The notes under the pieces: model-generated
Told to the model about the DNA's origin: nothing
What the model saw: only the letters and a program-made list of their open reading frames with translations
Database searches by the model: none
Part shown: piece after piece, positions 26,624-35,310 of the stretch
Position numbering within the stretch: the stretch's first letter is position 1
Layout: the number at the start of each line of letters is the position of its first letter
Made by a program: the position numbers and the translations under genes
Assembly (NCBI RefSeq): GCF_900220975.1
Contig: NZ_OBQD01000008.1
Coordinates: forward strand, 233,484 to 297,483
Source of the DNA: Rhizobium subbaraonis
GTDB lineage: Bacteria; Pseudomonadota; Alphaproteobacteria; Rhizobiales; Rhizobiaceae
DNA length: 64,000 nt
Direction of reading: 5' to 3'

Positions 26624-26886
26624 GCATCCCGTCCTATGCCCGGAGCAATTTTCAGACGCTGCTGCGCGCTGCCGGTGACGGCAACCTTGCGCTCATGGAA
26701 TGCCTCGATGCCGTGACCGGCGCTCCGCGTTACGTCATCTGCGCGGTGGGACGAGACGATGGTGATTTCGTCTTCACGCCCTTCGGCCACCTCGCTGACG
26801 GCAATCCCTATGACGCCTATCTGCCGCCCAACCCCGGCGATCCTGGCGGCTTCATGCATCCGGGTACGCTGGGAGAAGCGTCATGA
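26620..26886 (+). CDS. Small conserved ICE protein, DUF6117-like
   Basis: An 88-residue protein (SIPSYARSNFQTLLRAAGDG at the start) resembling the DUF6117 family found on conjugative elements; the family name is from memory. No enzymatic motif. Overlaps both neighbours by four bases, so expression is translationally coupled. Function unknown. Confidence 0.75.
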   Translation: MSIPSYARSNFQTLLRAAGDGNLALMECLDAVTGAPRYVICAVGRDDGDFVFTPFGHLADGNPYDAYLPPNPGDPGGFMHPGTLGEAS

Positions 26887-27179
26887 TGGACATCGACGCC
26901 ATCTTCGCCGCCGATCACGACCGCCCGCCCGCCGAGCGGTCTCTCCCTTGGCTGGAAACCAGAGACGGCATCACCGTCGTCGTGGAGCCCAAGCCCCATT
27001 GGGCCAGCGACATGCGGGCCTTCCGGGCCGAGGCTCGCGAATATTGCGCCTATGCCGATTGGAACGCGAACGGGGCGCGCGCCCGGTTCTTCGGGCACAT
27101 CGACACCAGCGGCGATGACCTGATCCGCAAAGCGCGCAGGCTCGTCGCCCGCGAGATCACCAACGGGCACTGGGCCTGA
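26883..27179 (+). CDS. Small conserved ICE protein (98 aa)
   Basis: A 98-residue soluble protein with no recognised domain, last gene of the 26.2-27.2 kb operon. It starts with overlapping ATGATG and ends seven bases before the stem of a strong intrinsic terminator. Function unknown; conservation of position within this ICE type is the only clue. Confidence 0.7.
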   Translation: MMDIDAIFAADHDRPPAERSLPWLETRDGITVVVEPKPHWASDMRAFRAEAREYCAYADWNANGARARFFGHIDTSGDDLIRKARRLVAREITNGHWA

Positions 27180-27185
27180 CCCCTC

Positions 27186-27220
27186 AAAGCGCCTCTGCCG
27201 CTCGGCCGAGGCGCTTTTTT
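27186..27220 (+). terminator. Strong intrinsic terminator
   Basis: AAAGCGCCTC (27186-27195) pairs with GAGGCGCTTT (27208-27217) over a 12-base loop, and the run of six T ends at 27220. It closes the operon of three small genes and separates it from leader C. Confidence 0.85.
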
Positions 27221-27242
27221 CATGTCGGCAGCGACGTGTTCG

Positions 27243-27337
27243 AGAGTGAGAGGGCAGCCGGGACGGGTTTGAGTTCGGGCGGTCGAGAGAGAGCGCCGTC
27301 CGGGCCTGCCGTTCCCGCTCTCCCGAGGTTCCGATCC
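27243..27337 (+). promoter_or_regulatory. Structured leader C upstream of the methyltransferase/helicase
   Basis: Third copy: AGAGTGAGAG (27243-27252), outer stem GGACGG (27261-27266) with CCGTCC (27296-27301), and GGTCGAGAGAGAG (27281-27293), identical to the 13-mer of leader B. It lies directly after the terminator at 27186-27220, so it must be transcribed from its own promoter or read by antitermination. Confidence 0.6.
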
Positions 27338-30300
27338 ATGAACATCATGTCCCCCGTGGCCGGTCCGGCTGCGCCCGTTGCCCGCGCGTCCGCCATCATC
27401 GCCGCCGCCCATCAGCTTCTCACCATGCTCGAACGCGGCCAGCGGATCGACAACGCCAATCTCCGCATCGCCATGGAAACGGCCTTCGAGGCTTCCGACA
27501 CGAGCGGCGCCTGGGACTGGAAGACGGCCTACGAAGCCTGTGAAGGCGCGACCGTCCTGTTCCTGCGCAAATACGGACGTGCGCTTTTCCGTAAAGCCGG
27601 CACTCCGGCTGCACGGCTTGCCGCCCTGTCGAAAATCACCGGCCTTCTGCCGACACACACCCGTCGCTCGGAGGAAGCCCAGGCGCTTCAGCAATTCTCG
27701 ACGCCGGTCCCGCTCGGCCTCGCCGCTATCGCGGCCGCCGCGATCACACCGCACGACATTGTGCTGGAGCCGTCGGCAGGCACGGGTCTTCTCGCCATCC
27801 TCGCCGAGATCAGCGGAGGCTCGCTGCTCCTCAACGAACTGGCGGAAACCCGCGCTGATCTACTTGGCCAGCTCTTTCCAGCCCTTGCCGTCACGCGGTG
27901 TGACGCCGCCCAGATCGACGACCACCTTCCGGCGTGCGCCATCCCTTCCGTCATCGTGATGAACCCGCCCTTCTCGGTGATGGCGCACGTCTCTGGTCGG
28001 GTCGCCGACGCCGCCGCGCGTCATGCTGCTTCGGCCCTGGCGCGGCTTGCCGATGGTGGACGTCTGGTGACGATCACCGGCGCAAACTTCGGCCCCGAGC
28101 AACCGGCCTGGCGTGACACCTTCATTCGGCTTCAGGGGCGTGGGCGCGTCGTCTTCACCGCGGCGATCCACGGCTCCGTCTATGCCAAGCACGGCACGAG
28201 CATCGAAACGCGGCTGACCGTCATCGACAAGCTGCCGGCCGAAGACCCGGCCACGTTCCCTGGGTCCGCTGGCGTTGCGCCCGACGTCGCCACGCTGCTC
28301 GCGTGGATCGAAGCGCAGATTCCACCGCGCCTGCCGGTCGCTCTGCCCGACATCGCGCCGCCCGTGTCGGGCTCGGCGCCCCGCACCGTGCGGGGTTATC
28401 TCGCGCGCGCCGCCACGGAGCGTCCGGCCGCACGCTCCACCATGGACCCGCAGGGCGTTGAACTCGCCTACGACACGATGGACTGGACACCGCCGGAAGG
28501 CGCCCACCTCACGGACGCGATTTATGAAGAATATGGATTGCAGTCGATCCGTATTGCCAGTTCTCAGGCGCACCCCACCAAGCTCGTGCAGTCGGCGGCC
28601 ATGGCGAGCGTTGCACCACCCAAGCCTGCCTATCGGCCGATGCTGCCCGCGAACATCACCGATCTCCTGTCGGACGCCCAGCTCGAAACCGTCATCTATG
28701 CCGGCGAAGCCCATTCGGGCTTCCTCGCCGGCTCCTGGATCGTTGATGCGACCTGCGATCTCGTGCAGGCGGCCAAGCCCGATGACGAAAACGCCGTGCG
28801 CTTCCGGCGCGGCTTCATGCTCGGCGACGGCACTGGGGCGGGCAAAGGACGTCAATCTGCCGGCATCATCCTCGACAACTGGCTGCGCGGTTGCCGCAAG
28901 GCGGTCTGGATCTCCAAATCCGACAAGCTGATCGAGGACGCGCAGCGCGATTGGTCCGCGCTCGGCATGGAGCGTTTGCTGGTCACGCCGCTGTCGCGCT
29001 TCCCGCAAGGGCGGCCGATCACGCTTTCGGAAGGCGTCCTGTTTGCAACCTATGCCACGCTACGGTCCGACGACCGTGGTGAGAAGGTTTCCCGCGTCCG
29101 GCAGATCGTCGAATGGTTGGGCTCCGATTTCGATGGAGTGATCATTTTCGACGAGAGCCACGCCATGGCCAATGCCGCAGGCGGCAAGGGAGAACGCGGC
29201 GACGTTGCCGCCTCGCAGCAGGGACGTGCGGGCCTTCGGCTTCAGCATGCCCTGGCCAACGCGCGCGTCGTCTATGTGTCGGCTACCGGCGCGACCACCG
29301 TCCACAATCTCGCCTATGCCCAGCGGCTCGGCCTGTGGGGCGGTGAGGATTTCCCCTTCGCCACCCGCGCCGAATTTGTCGAGGCGATCGAGGACGGCGG
29401 TGTCGCGGCCATGGAAGTGCTCGCCCGAGATCTGCGTGCGCTGGGCCTCTATACCGCCCGATCGCTCTCCTACGATGGCGTCGAATATGAGCTGATCGAG
29501 CACGCCCTGAGCGACGAGCAGCGGCGTATCTACGATGCCTACGCCAGTGCCTTCGCCGTCATCCACAATCATCTCGACGCCGCGATGCAGGCGGCCAACA
29601 TAACCGGCAGCCCAGATAGCGGGGGAGCCACACTGAACCGCCAGGCCAAGTCCGCCGCCCGCTCGGCCTTCGAGTCCGCCAAGCAGCGTTTCTTCGGCCA
29701 TCTGCTCACTTCGATGAAAACGCCCACGCTGATCCGGTCCATCGAACGTGACCTGGATGATGGCCACGCCGCTGTCGTCCAGATCGTCTCGACCGGCGAA
29801 GCGCTGATGGAGCGCCGGCTGGCGGAAGTCCCAACCGAGGAATGGAACGATATTCGCGTCGACATCACGCCGCGCGAATATGTTCTGGACTATCTGGCCC
29901 ATTCCTTCCCGGTCCAGCTCTACGAGCCGTTCACGGATGGCGAGGGCAATCTGTCCTCGCGCCCGGTCTATCGCGACGGCCACCCCGTCGAGAGCCGCGA
30001 AGCTGTCGCGCGCCGTGACGAGTTGATCGAACGTCTTGCGTCTTTGCCTCCCGTGCCGGGGGCGCTCGACCAGATCGTACAGCGCTTCGGCACAGATATG
30101 GTCTCCGAGGTGACTGGCCGCTCCCGGCGCATCGTCCGCAAGGGAGAACGCTTCGCCGTCGAAAACCGCGCGCCATCCGCAAACCTTGCCGAGACGGCTG
30201 CGTTCATGGACGACCTGAAGCGCATTCTCGTGTTCAGCGACGCCGGCGGCACCGGCCGCAGCTATCACGCCGAACTCTCAGCAAAGAACCAGCGTCTGCG

Positions 30301-31657
30301 CGTGCATTATCTGCTCGAACCCGGATGGAAGGCCGACGCCGCCATCCAGGGTCTGGGCCGCACCAATCGCACCAACCAGGCGCAACCGCCGCTGTTCCGC
30401 CCGATCGCCACGAACGTCAAAGCCGAGAAACGCTTCCTGTCCACGATCGCACGCCGGCTCGATACGCTGGGCGCGATCACGCGCGGTCAGCGCCAGACCG
30501 GCGGCCAGGGTCTGTTCCGGCCGGAGGACAATCTGGAATCGAGCTACGCCCGCGATGCGCTGCGGCAGCTCTATCTCCTGATCGTTCGCGGCAAGGTCGA
30601 GGGTTGCTCGCTGGGTCGCTTCGAGTCCGCGACCGGCCTGAAATTGACCGACGAGGGCGGCATCAAGGACGAGTTGCCGCCGATCACCACGTTCCTCAAC
30701 CGCCTGCTGGCGCTGACCATCGAGCTTCAGGGCATCCTCTTCACCGCCTTCGAGCAATTGCTCGACGCCAAGGTGGCCGGAGCCATCGCCAGCGGCGTTT
30801 ATGACGTCGGGCTGGAAACGCTGACGGCGGAGAGTTTCGTCGTCGCTGAGCGCACGACCATCTACACCCATCCGGCAACGGGCGCACAAACGCGGCTGCT
30901 CACCATCACCGAGCGCCGCCGAAACCAGCCAACCACGCTCGATACGGCGCTCGACTGGCTCGACGATCCGCATGCCCGGCTGCTCATCAACGCGCGTTCG
31001 GGACGCGCTGCTGTCCAGGTGCCGGCGCCGTCCATCATGCTCGACGACGGCGAGATCGAGCGCCGTGTCCGCCTGATCCGGCCGATGGAACAGCACCACG
31101 CAAGCCTCGCCATGATGGAAGACAGCCATTGGCAGGAAACCGCTCGCGACAGCTTTGCAGCGGTCTGGCAACGTGAAGTCGCCGAAGTGCCAGCCTATAC
31201 CGATGGCGCCATCCACATGGTCAGCGGTTTGCTCCTGCCGGTGTGGAAGCGCCTGCCGAACGAGTCGACGCGCGTCTATCGGCTCCAGACCGATGATGGC
31301 GAACGCATCATCGGGCGGCGGGTTTCGCCCGCCTGGGCCATGAATGCCGTCTCGACGGGAACGGCCAACCTCAGCAGCGATGATGCCTACGCCGCTCTGG
31401 TGGACGGTCGCACCATCCTCGACCTGGCCAGCGGGCTCCAGCTTCGCCGCGCGCGCGTCATGGGCGCGAACCGGATCGAACTGTCCGGCTTCACCGACAC
31501 CATGCGGGATCGCCTGCGCGCCTATGGCCTCTTCAGCGAGATCATCTCGTGGAAGCTGCGCTTCTTCGTTCCGGTCGATGCCTCTGGTCCCGCCATCATA
31601 GGCAAGCTGCTCGCCACTTATCCGGTCGAGCGGATCAGCGAGCGTGAGGCAGCGTGA
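27338..31657 (+). CDS. Fused DNA methyltransferase / strawberry-notch-like helicase
   Basis: A 1439-residue protein. The N-terminal methyltransferase has SAM-binding EPSAGTGLLAI and catalytic MNPPF (N6-adenine type). The central helicase-like part has Walker A-like GDGTGAGKGRQSAG, DEAH-like FDESHAMANA and YVSATGATT, and the C-terminal SNO helicase part has GLGRTNRTNQ (motif VI-like). The protein is universal in this ICE family; proposed roles are modifying and remodelling transferred DNA against restriction. It overlaps the next gene by one base (TGATG). No missing residue is apparent. Confidence 0.88.
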   Translation: MNIMSPVAGPAAPVARASAIIAAAHQLLTMLERGQRIDNANLRIAMETAFEASDTSGAWDWKTAYEACEGATVLFLRKYGRALFRKAGTPAARLAALSKITGLLPTHTRRSEEAQALQQFSTPVPLGLAAIAAAAITPHDIVLEPSAGTGLLAILAEISGGSLLLNELAETRADLLGQLFPALAVTRCDAAQIDDHLPACAIPSVIVMNPPFSVMAHVSGRVADAAARHAASALARLADGGRLVTITGANFGPEQPAWRDTFIRLQGRGRVVFTAAIHGSVYAKHGTSIETRLTVIDKLPAEDPATFPGSAGVAPDVATLLAWIEAQIPPRLPVALPDIAPPVSGSAPRTVRGYLARAATERPAARSTMDPQGVELAYDTMDWTPPEGAHLTDAIYEEYGLQSIRIASSQAHPTKLVQSAAMASVAPPKPAYRPMLPANITDLLSDAQLETVIYAGEAHSGFLAGSWIVDATCDLVQAAKPDDENAVRFRRGFMLGDGTGAGKGRQSAGIILDNWLRGCRKAVWISKSDKLIEDAQRDWSALGMERLLVTPLSRFPQGRPITLSEGVLFATYATLRSDDRGEKVSRVRQIVEWLGSDFDGVIIFDESHAMANAAGGKGERGDVAASQQGRAGLRLQHALANARVVYVSATGATTVHNLAYAQRLGLWGGEDFPFATRAEFVEAIEDGGVAAMEVLARDLRALGLYTARSLSYDGVEYELIEHALSDEQRRIYDAYASAFAVIHNHLDAAMQAANITGSPDSGGATLNRQAKSAARSAFESAKQRFFGHLLTSMKTPTLIRSIERDLDDGHAAVVQIVSTGEALMERRLAEVPTEEWNDIRVDITPREYVLDYLAHSFPVQLYEPFTDGEGNLSSRPVYRDGHPVESREAVARRDELIERLASLPPVPGALDQIVQRFGTDMVSEVTGRSRRIVRKGERFAVENRAPSANLAETAAFMDDLKRILVFSDAGGTGRSYHAELSAKNQRLRVHYLLEPGWKADAAIQGLGRTNRTNQAQPPLFRPIATNVKAEKRFLSTIARRLDTLGAITRGQRQTGGQGLFRPEDNLESSYARDALRQLYLLIVRGKVEGCSLGRFESATGLKLTDEGGIKDELPPITTFLNRLLALTIELQGILFTAFEQLLDAKVAGAIASGVYDVGLETLTAESFVVAERTTIYTHPATGAQTRLLTITERRRNQPTTLDTALDWLDDPHARLLINARSGRAAVQVPAPSIMLDDGEIERRVRLIRPMEQHHASLAMMEDSHWQETARDSFAAVWQREVAEVPAYTDGAIHMVSGLLLPVWKRLPNESTRVYRLQTDDGERIIGRRVSPAWAMNAVSTGTANLSSDDAYAALVDGRTILDLASGLQLRRARVMGANRIELSGFTDTMRDRLRAYGLFSEIISWKLRFFVPVDASGPAIIGKLLATYPVERISEREAA

Positions 31658-32691
31658 TGGCTCGGCGGGACGCTTCTGAACTGGCACACCGTCTCGGCCG
31701 ACAGGCCGAGGCGGTCTGCCGCCACTATCTCTCCAACGGCCACCGGCAGGGCAATTACTGGCAGGTTGGCGATGCTCGTAATGCCGCAGGCCGTTCCATG
31801 TTCGTGCGCCTGCGTGACACACCGAAGGGACCAGCGGGCAAATGGACCGACGCCGCCACCGGCGAACATGGCGACCTTCTCGACATTATCCGGGAATCGC
31901 TCGGCCTCATCGACTTCGCAGACGTTGCTCAAGAGGCGCGCACCTTCCTCAGCCTGCCGCACCCCGAACCGGAGCGGGCATCACGCCGCGGACTGGCGCC
32001 AGCGCCATCGGGTTCGCCCGAGGCGGCACGCCGTCTCATCGCCATGACGCAGCCGATCACCGGGACCATTGTGCAGACCTATCTGCGCAGACGCGGCATT
32101 GCGCTTTTGCACGGAACCGGAAACCTGCGCTTCCACCCCCGCTGCTACTACAAGCCCGACGATGGCCCGACCGAGACCTGGCCCGCCATGATCGCCGCCG
32201 TCACCGACCTCGCTGGCAAGATCACCGGCGCGCACCGCACCTGGCTCGCGCCTGACGGCTCCGACAAAGCCCCCATCGACACACCGCGCAAGGCGATGGG
32301 CGATCTCCTCGGCAATGCCGTCCGCATCGGTGCGCCCGGCAGCGTGATGGCGGCAGGCGAAGGTATCGAGACCATGCTGTCGCTCCGGCAGGTTCTGCCC
32401 GATATGGCGATGGCGCCGGCGCTTTCGGCAGCACATCTGGCCGCCATCCTGTTCCCGGCGACTTTGCGGCGACTCTATATCGTCCGAGACGACGATCCGG
32501 CCGGTGACGGCGCGCGGGACATACTGATCGAACGGGCGAACGCCGAGGGAATCGAGGCCATTCCATTGTCGCCGGCATTCGGGGACTTCAACGAGGATTT
32601 GCGGCGGCTCGGTATCGACGCACTTCGGGCAGGCGTTCGAGTGCAGCTCGCTCCAGACGACGTCGTACGCTTCATGAACCTGGCCGCTTAG
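31657..32691 (+). CDS. Toprim-domain protein, DNA primase-like
   Basis: A 344-residue protein with an N-terminal ICE-specific domain (about 1-110, with a WTDAATGEHGDLLDII segment like the primase family) and a C-terminal Toprim domain (about 220-315): AAGEGIETMLS carries the conserved Glu and YIVRDDDPAGD the DxD pair. Such proteins resemble the TraC/phage P4-type primases that make primers on transferred strands. Start at ATG 31657 (a GTG lies one codon upstream) overlapping the previous stop. Confidence 0.85.
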   Translation: MARRDASELAHRLGRQAEAVCRHYLSNGHRQGNYWQVGDARNAAGRSMFVRLRDTPKGPAGKWTDAATGEHGDLLDIIRESLGLIDFADVAQEARTFLSLPHPEPERASRRGLAPAPSGSPEAARRLIAMTQPITGTIVQTYLRRRGIALLHGTGNLRFHPRCYYKPDDGPTETWPAMIAAVTDLAGKITGAHRTWLAPDGSDKAPIDTPRKAMGDLLGNAVRIGAPGSVMAAGEGIETMLSLRQVLPDMAMAPALSAAHLAAILFPATLRRLYIVRDDDPAGDGARDILIERANAEGIEAIPLSPAFGDFNEDLRRLGIDALRAGVRVQLAPDDVVRFMNLAA

Positions 32692-33040
32692 CCGGAAAGG
32701 ATTGGGGAGCGGCGTACAGCCGCCATGCCCGCAACGATGCGCCAGTGACGGCAAAAGGACCGCGCCTCGGCCTTCGAGAGGGCGATCGGCCATCAGCCGG
32801 GCCGGACAAGGCAATGGCTGCGGCCGACGATTTTCCGGCGGCGCATGTCCACCCCGCGCGGCAGGCCGCGCGGGGTGGACATGCGCCTTTCCATCGCGAA
32901 ACAAAATCGCCGGCCTTCGCCATCCTCCGCTGACGCTTCGGCCCTTCGGCTCACGCTCTCAGGGTGCAGGTCCGTCCCGCCCGACGGTTTCGTCGCCATG
33001 AAGGCCGCGACGGTCGCGGTCCTTGCCGACGGAGCATCCC
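32692..33040. other. Gene-free interval with palindrome and dyads
   Basis: No credible gene in 349 bases. It contains a perfect 23-base inverted repeat with a two-base spacer (32840-32887), a copy of a diverged 48-base element (32894-32941) shared with 36183-36230, and a CCGCGA/TCGCGG dyad (33005-33019) just before the ribosome-binding site of the DUF2493 gene. It may be a regulatory or replication site. Confidence 0.6.
32840..32887. repeat. Perfect 23-bp inverted repeat with 2-bp spacer
   Basis: Arms 32840-32862 and 32865-32887 are exact reverse complements (arm begins GGCGCATGTCC and ends CGCGCGGC), separated by AG. This is the longest perfect palindrome I found in the window. It lacks a T tract, so it is not a typical terminator; a protein-binding dyad, recombination site or cruciform are possible. 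Confidence 0.8.
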
Positions 33041-33967
33041 ATGAGCGAGCATGACGACTACGAACCGCACCACGAGACATCCCCGACCGACCATCTGATC
33101 CAGGATTTGCAGCTCCACGGCTACCGCCCCTCCGAAGACGAGTTGGACCAGCGCCCGCCACCTGAAGACCGCATCATCGAAGGCGCCGTCGCCGACATCT
33201 TCGACGCCCTGGTCGCCACGATCACCGACACCAGCCTCGACTTCGATCTCCCCGATCTCCTCTGGTCGACCGTCAATATGTTCCACCGTGCCGTGGACCG
33301 CATCGAACAGAAGCTCGACGACAACGAGCAGGCGCAAAGGCAGCTTCAGCGCGAACAGGATGGCTCCGAGGTGAAGTCCCTTCAGCTCGAGCGCCTCATC
33401 GACATCGGCATGAACCTGATCGACCGCCGCGACGGCATGGAAACCTTCCGCGAAGCCGCCGCTGGACGCTACCTCGTCGCCACCGGCTCCCCCTGGTCGC
33501 AACGCACCGGATCACGGGTCAACCATCGCCACCTCACCGCGTCGCTGATCGACAGCAGGGATTTCCTCGCCGCCAGGAGGCGCGCGGATACCGAGGTGCT
33601 AGTACCCGCCGGCCCGAAGATCGCCTTCTCGGGCGGCGACACCGCCGACCATAAACAGATCTGGGCCAAGCTCGATCAGATTTATACCAAGCACCCCGAC
33701 ATGGTGCTGCTGCATGGCGGCTCTCCGAAAGGCGCCGAAAAGATCGCTTCCCGCTGGGCCGACAGCCGCAAGGTGCCGCAGGTCGCCTTCAAGCCGGACT
33801 GGACGAAGCACGCCAAGGCCGCACCGTTCAAACGCAATGACCAGATGCTCAGCATCGTGCCGATCGGGGTCGTGATCTTCCCCGGTACGGGCATTCAGGA
33901 CAACCTGGCCGACAAGGCCCGCAAGATGGGCATCCCGGTCTATCGGTTCGGCTCGGGCGGCGCGTGA
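33041..33967 (+). CDS. DUF2493 family protein, SLOG-like fold
   Basis: A 308-residue protein. The C-terminal DUF2493 domain (about 190-305) contains IAFSGGDTADHKQIW and LLHGGSPKGAEKIASRWA, the glycine-rich pattern of the SLOG/YspA-like nucleotide-binding fold (related to DprA). The N-terminal half is acidic and helical. The gene is conserved in ICEs of this type; function is unknown, and nucleotide-derived signal sensing is inference. Start MSEHDDYEPHHE follows ACGGAG. Confidence 0.85.
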   Translation: MSEHDDYEPHHETSPTDHLIQDLQLHGYRPSEDELDQRPPPEDRIIEGAVADIFDALVATITDTSLDFDLPDLLWSTVNMFHRAVDRIEQKLDDNEQAQRQLQREQDGSEVKSLQLERLIDIGMNLIDRRDGMETFREAAAGRYLVATGSPWSQRTGSRVNHRHLTASLIDSRDFLAARRRADTEVLVPAGPKIAFSGGDTADHKQIWAKLDQIYTKHPDMVLLHGGSPKGAEKIASRWADSRKVPQVAFKPDWTKHAKAAPFKRNDQMLSIVPIGVVIFPGTGIQDNLADKARKMGIPVYRFGSGGA

Positions 33968-33988
33968 GCGCCGCCGGGACCGGCTGCC

Positions 33989-34054
33989 TTGAAAAATGAT
34001 AGCAACTCTTATATGATGCTATCACCGCTATCAAACTTGCAGGAGGCGCTATCA
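33989..34054 (+). promoter_or_regulatory. Promoter and operator of the FitAB/VapBC-like pair
   Basis: -35 TTGAAA (33989-33994), 17 bases, -10 TATGAT (34012-34017). TGATAGCA (33997-34004) and TGCTATCA (34017-34024) form a perfect inverted repeat that overlaps both boxes. The half-site GCTATCA recurs at 34027-34033 and 34048-34054, the last touching the ATG. Ribosome-binding site AGGAGG (34041-34046). This layout fits cooperative autorepression by the ribbon-helix-helix antitoxin. Confidence 0.75.
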
Positions 34055-34308
34055 TGCCCGCAGTCACGATCAGGAATCTGTCCGACGCGACGCATCGCGC
34101 CCTCAAGGTGCGGGCGGCGCAGCACGGCCGCAGCGCCGAAGCGGAAATGCGCGACATCCTCGAAATGGCTGTTCGTCCCAATACGCGCCTCCGGCTCGGC
34201 ACGGCGCTCGCGGAACGCAGCCGCCGCCTCGGCTTGACCAATGAGGATGTCGAGGCCCTCGACCAGGCTCATGACAAGGCACCCGCCAAGCCGATGAGCT
34301 TCGAATGA
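34054..34308 (+). CDS. FitA-like ribbon-helix-helix antitoxin
   Basis: An 84-residue protein with an N-terminal ribbon-helix-helix (VTIRNLSDATHRALKVRAAQ) of the Arc/FitA type for DNA binding and a C-terminal arm (about 45-84) that should bind the PIN toxin. It overlaps the toxin gene by four bases. It is predicted to repress the operon through the GCTATCA sites. Confidence 0.9.
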   Translation: MPAVTIRNLSDATHRALKVRAAQHGRSAEAEMRDILEMAVRPNTRLRLGTALAERSRRLGLTNEDVEALDQAHDKAPAKPMSFE

Positions 34309-34727
34309 TCCTCCTCGACACCAATGTCGTATCGGAGGCGATGAAGCCCGCTCCCGACGAGGCCGTGCGCGCATGGCTCGACGAGCAGGCGGCGGAAACA
34401 CTCTTTCTCTCCAGCGTCACCATCGCCAAGCTGATGTTCGGCATCGGCGCGCTCCCCGACGGCAAGCGCAAGGAGCGTCTCACCGAAGCTCTAGATGGGG
34501 TGATGGAACTGTTCGCGGACCGCGTCCTCCCGTTCGATGTCGATGCTGCGCGCCGCTATGCGGATCTCGCTGTCAAAGCCCGAGCGGCCGGGAAAGGCTT
34601 CCCTACTCCCGACGGCTACATCGCGGCGGTCGCAGCCGCCAAGGGTTTTGCCGTCGCCACGCGCGACAACAGCGCATTCGAGGCTGCGAATGTCACGGTC
34701 ATCGATCCCTGGAAGGCCGGGCGCTGA
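34305..34727 (+). CDS. FitB/VapC-like PIN-domain toxin with substituted acidic residue
   Basis: A 140-residue PIN-domain RNase toxin. Conserved acidic residues are Asp5 (LLDTNVVSE), Asp103 (TPDGYIAA) and Asp121 (ATRDNSAF). The family glutamate after the first helix, at position 42 in FitB-like proteins (xxAEL), is Lys here (TIAKLMFGI); the codon is AAG, one base from GAG. Because this Glu binds the catalytic metal, activity may be reduced or lost. The pair may function as an addiction module or only as a regulator. Confidence 0.88.
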   Translation: MILLDTNVVSEAMKPAPDEAVRAWLDEQAAETLFLSSVTIAKLMFGIGALPDGKRKERLTEALDGVMELFADRVLPFDVDAARRYADLAVKARAAGKGFPTPDGYIAAVAAAKGFAVATRDNSAFEAANVTVIDPWKAGR

Positions 34728-35008
34728 CATCCGGCCACCGGCAGCGCAGGTGAGGTCAGCCGAGCCGGCAGCAACAGTCCTCGCTGCATGCAGACAACCC
34801 GGTCTCCTGATCGGACGACCACCCCCGCTTCAAGACGCTGATCCTTGGGTTCAGCCGATGGCCTGACGCCATCAACCCGTAAAGGGTCGGACTACGCATA
34901 GCGTGCCGCCGCTCCGGCTTCGCCTGCACGGTGATTGCGGCCACCGGCCGAACTCTTCGGGCGCCTGTCAGCGGGGGATGGACCTCCGCTCAAACAGGAG
35001 CCAGGTCG
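34728..35008. other. Gene-free interval
   Basis: About 280 bases between the toxin gene and the small membrane protein with no credible gene. The short frames here lack homology and ribosome-binding sites. I see no clear terminator or repeat. Confidence 0.5.
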
Positions 35009-35176
35009 ATGCCCTTCCAAACCGCTCACGCCTTCGCCTTCAGCCTCGCTACAACCCTGATGGCGGCCATCGTCATCTATCGCGCCGGAGACGGCACGCT
35101 CTCCGTCACCCCAGCGTCGGAATATGATGGCGATGAAAACGCCATCGTCGGCGAAATTGACCCCTTCGCCTCCTGA
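35009..35176 (+). CDS. Small membrane protein (55 aa)
   Basis: A short protein with one hydrophobic segment (about 5-25, AFAFSLATTLMAAIVIYRA) and an acidic C-terminal tail. The start ATG follows CAGGAG at good spacing, and the frame stays coding-like to the stop. A longer frame begins at 34931 but lacks a ribosome-binding site. Function unknown. Confidence 0.5.
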   Translation: MPFQTAHAFAFSLATTLMAAIVIYRAGDGTLSVTPASEYDGDENAIVGEIDPFAS

Positions 35177-35310
35177 GGCGAACCGGGTCGCGCAGTCGGC
35201 GGACGCTTCACGCTTCTGCTCCCCCCGTGGCTCGAATTCTGCTAATCTCGCATGTGCGCCGTGGTGGTGGTGGAGGCGCGTCCGTCTGACATTTGACGAA
35301 AGACACCACC

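Noticed and set aside
32840..32887. Large palindrome as a rho-independent terminator of the Toprim gene
   Set aside because: It is about 150 bases after the stop codon, has a two-base spacer and no T tract on either side.
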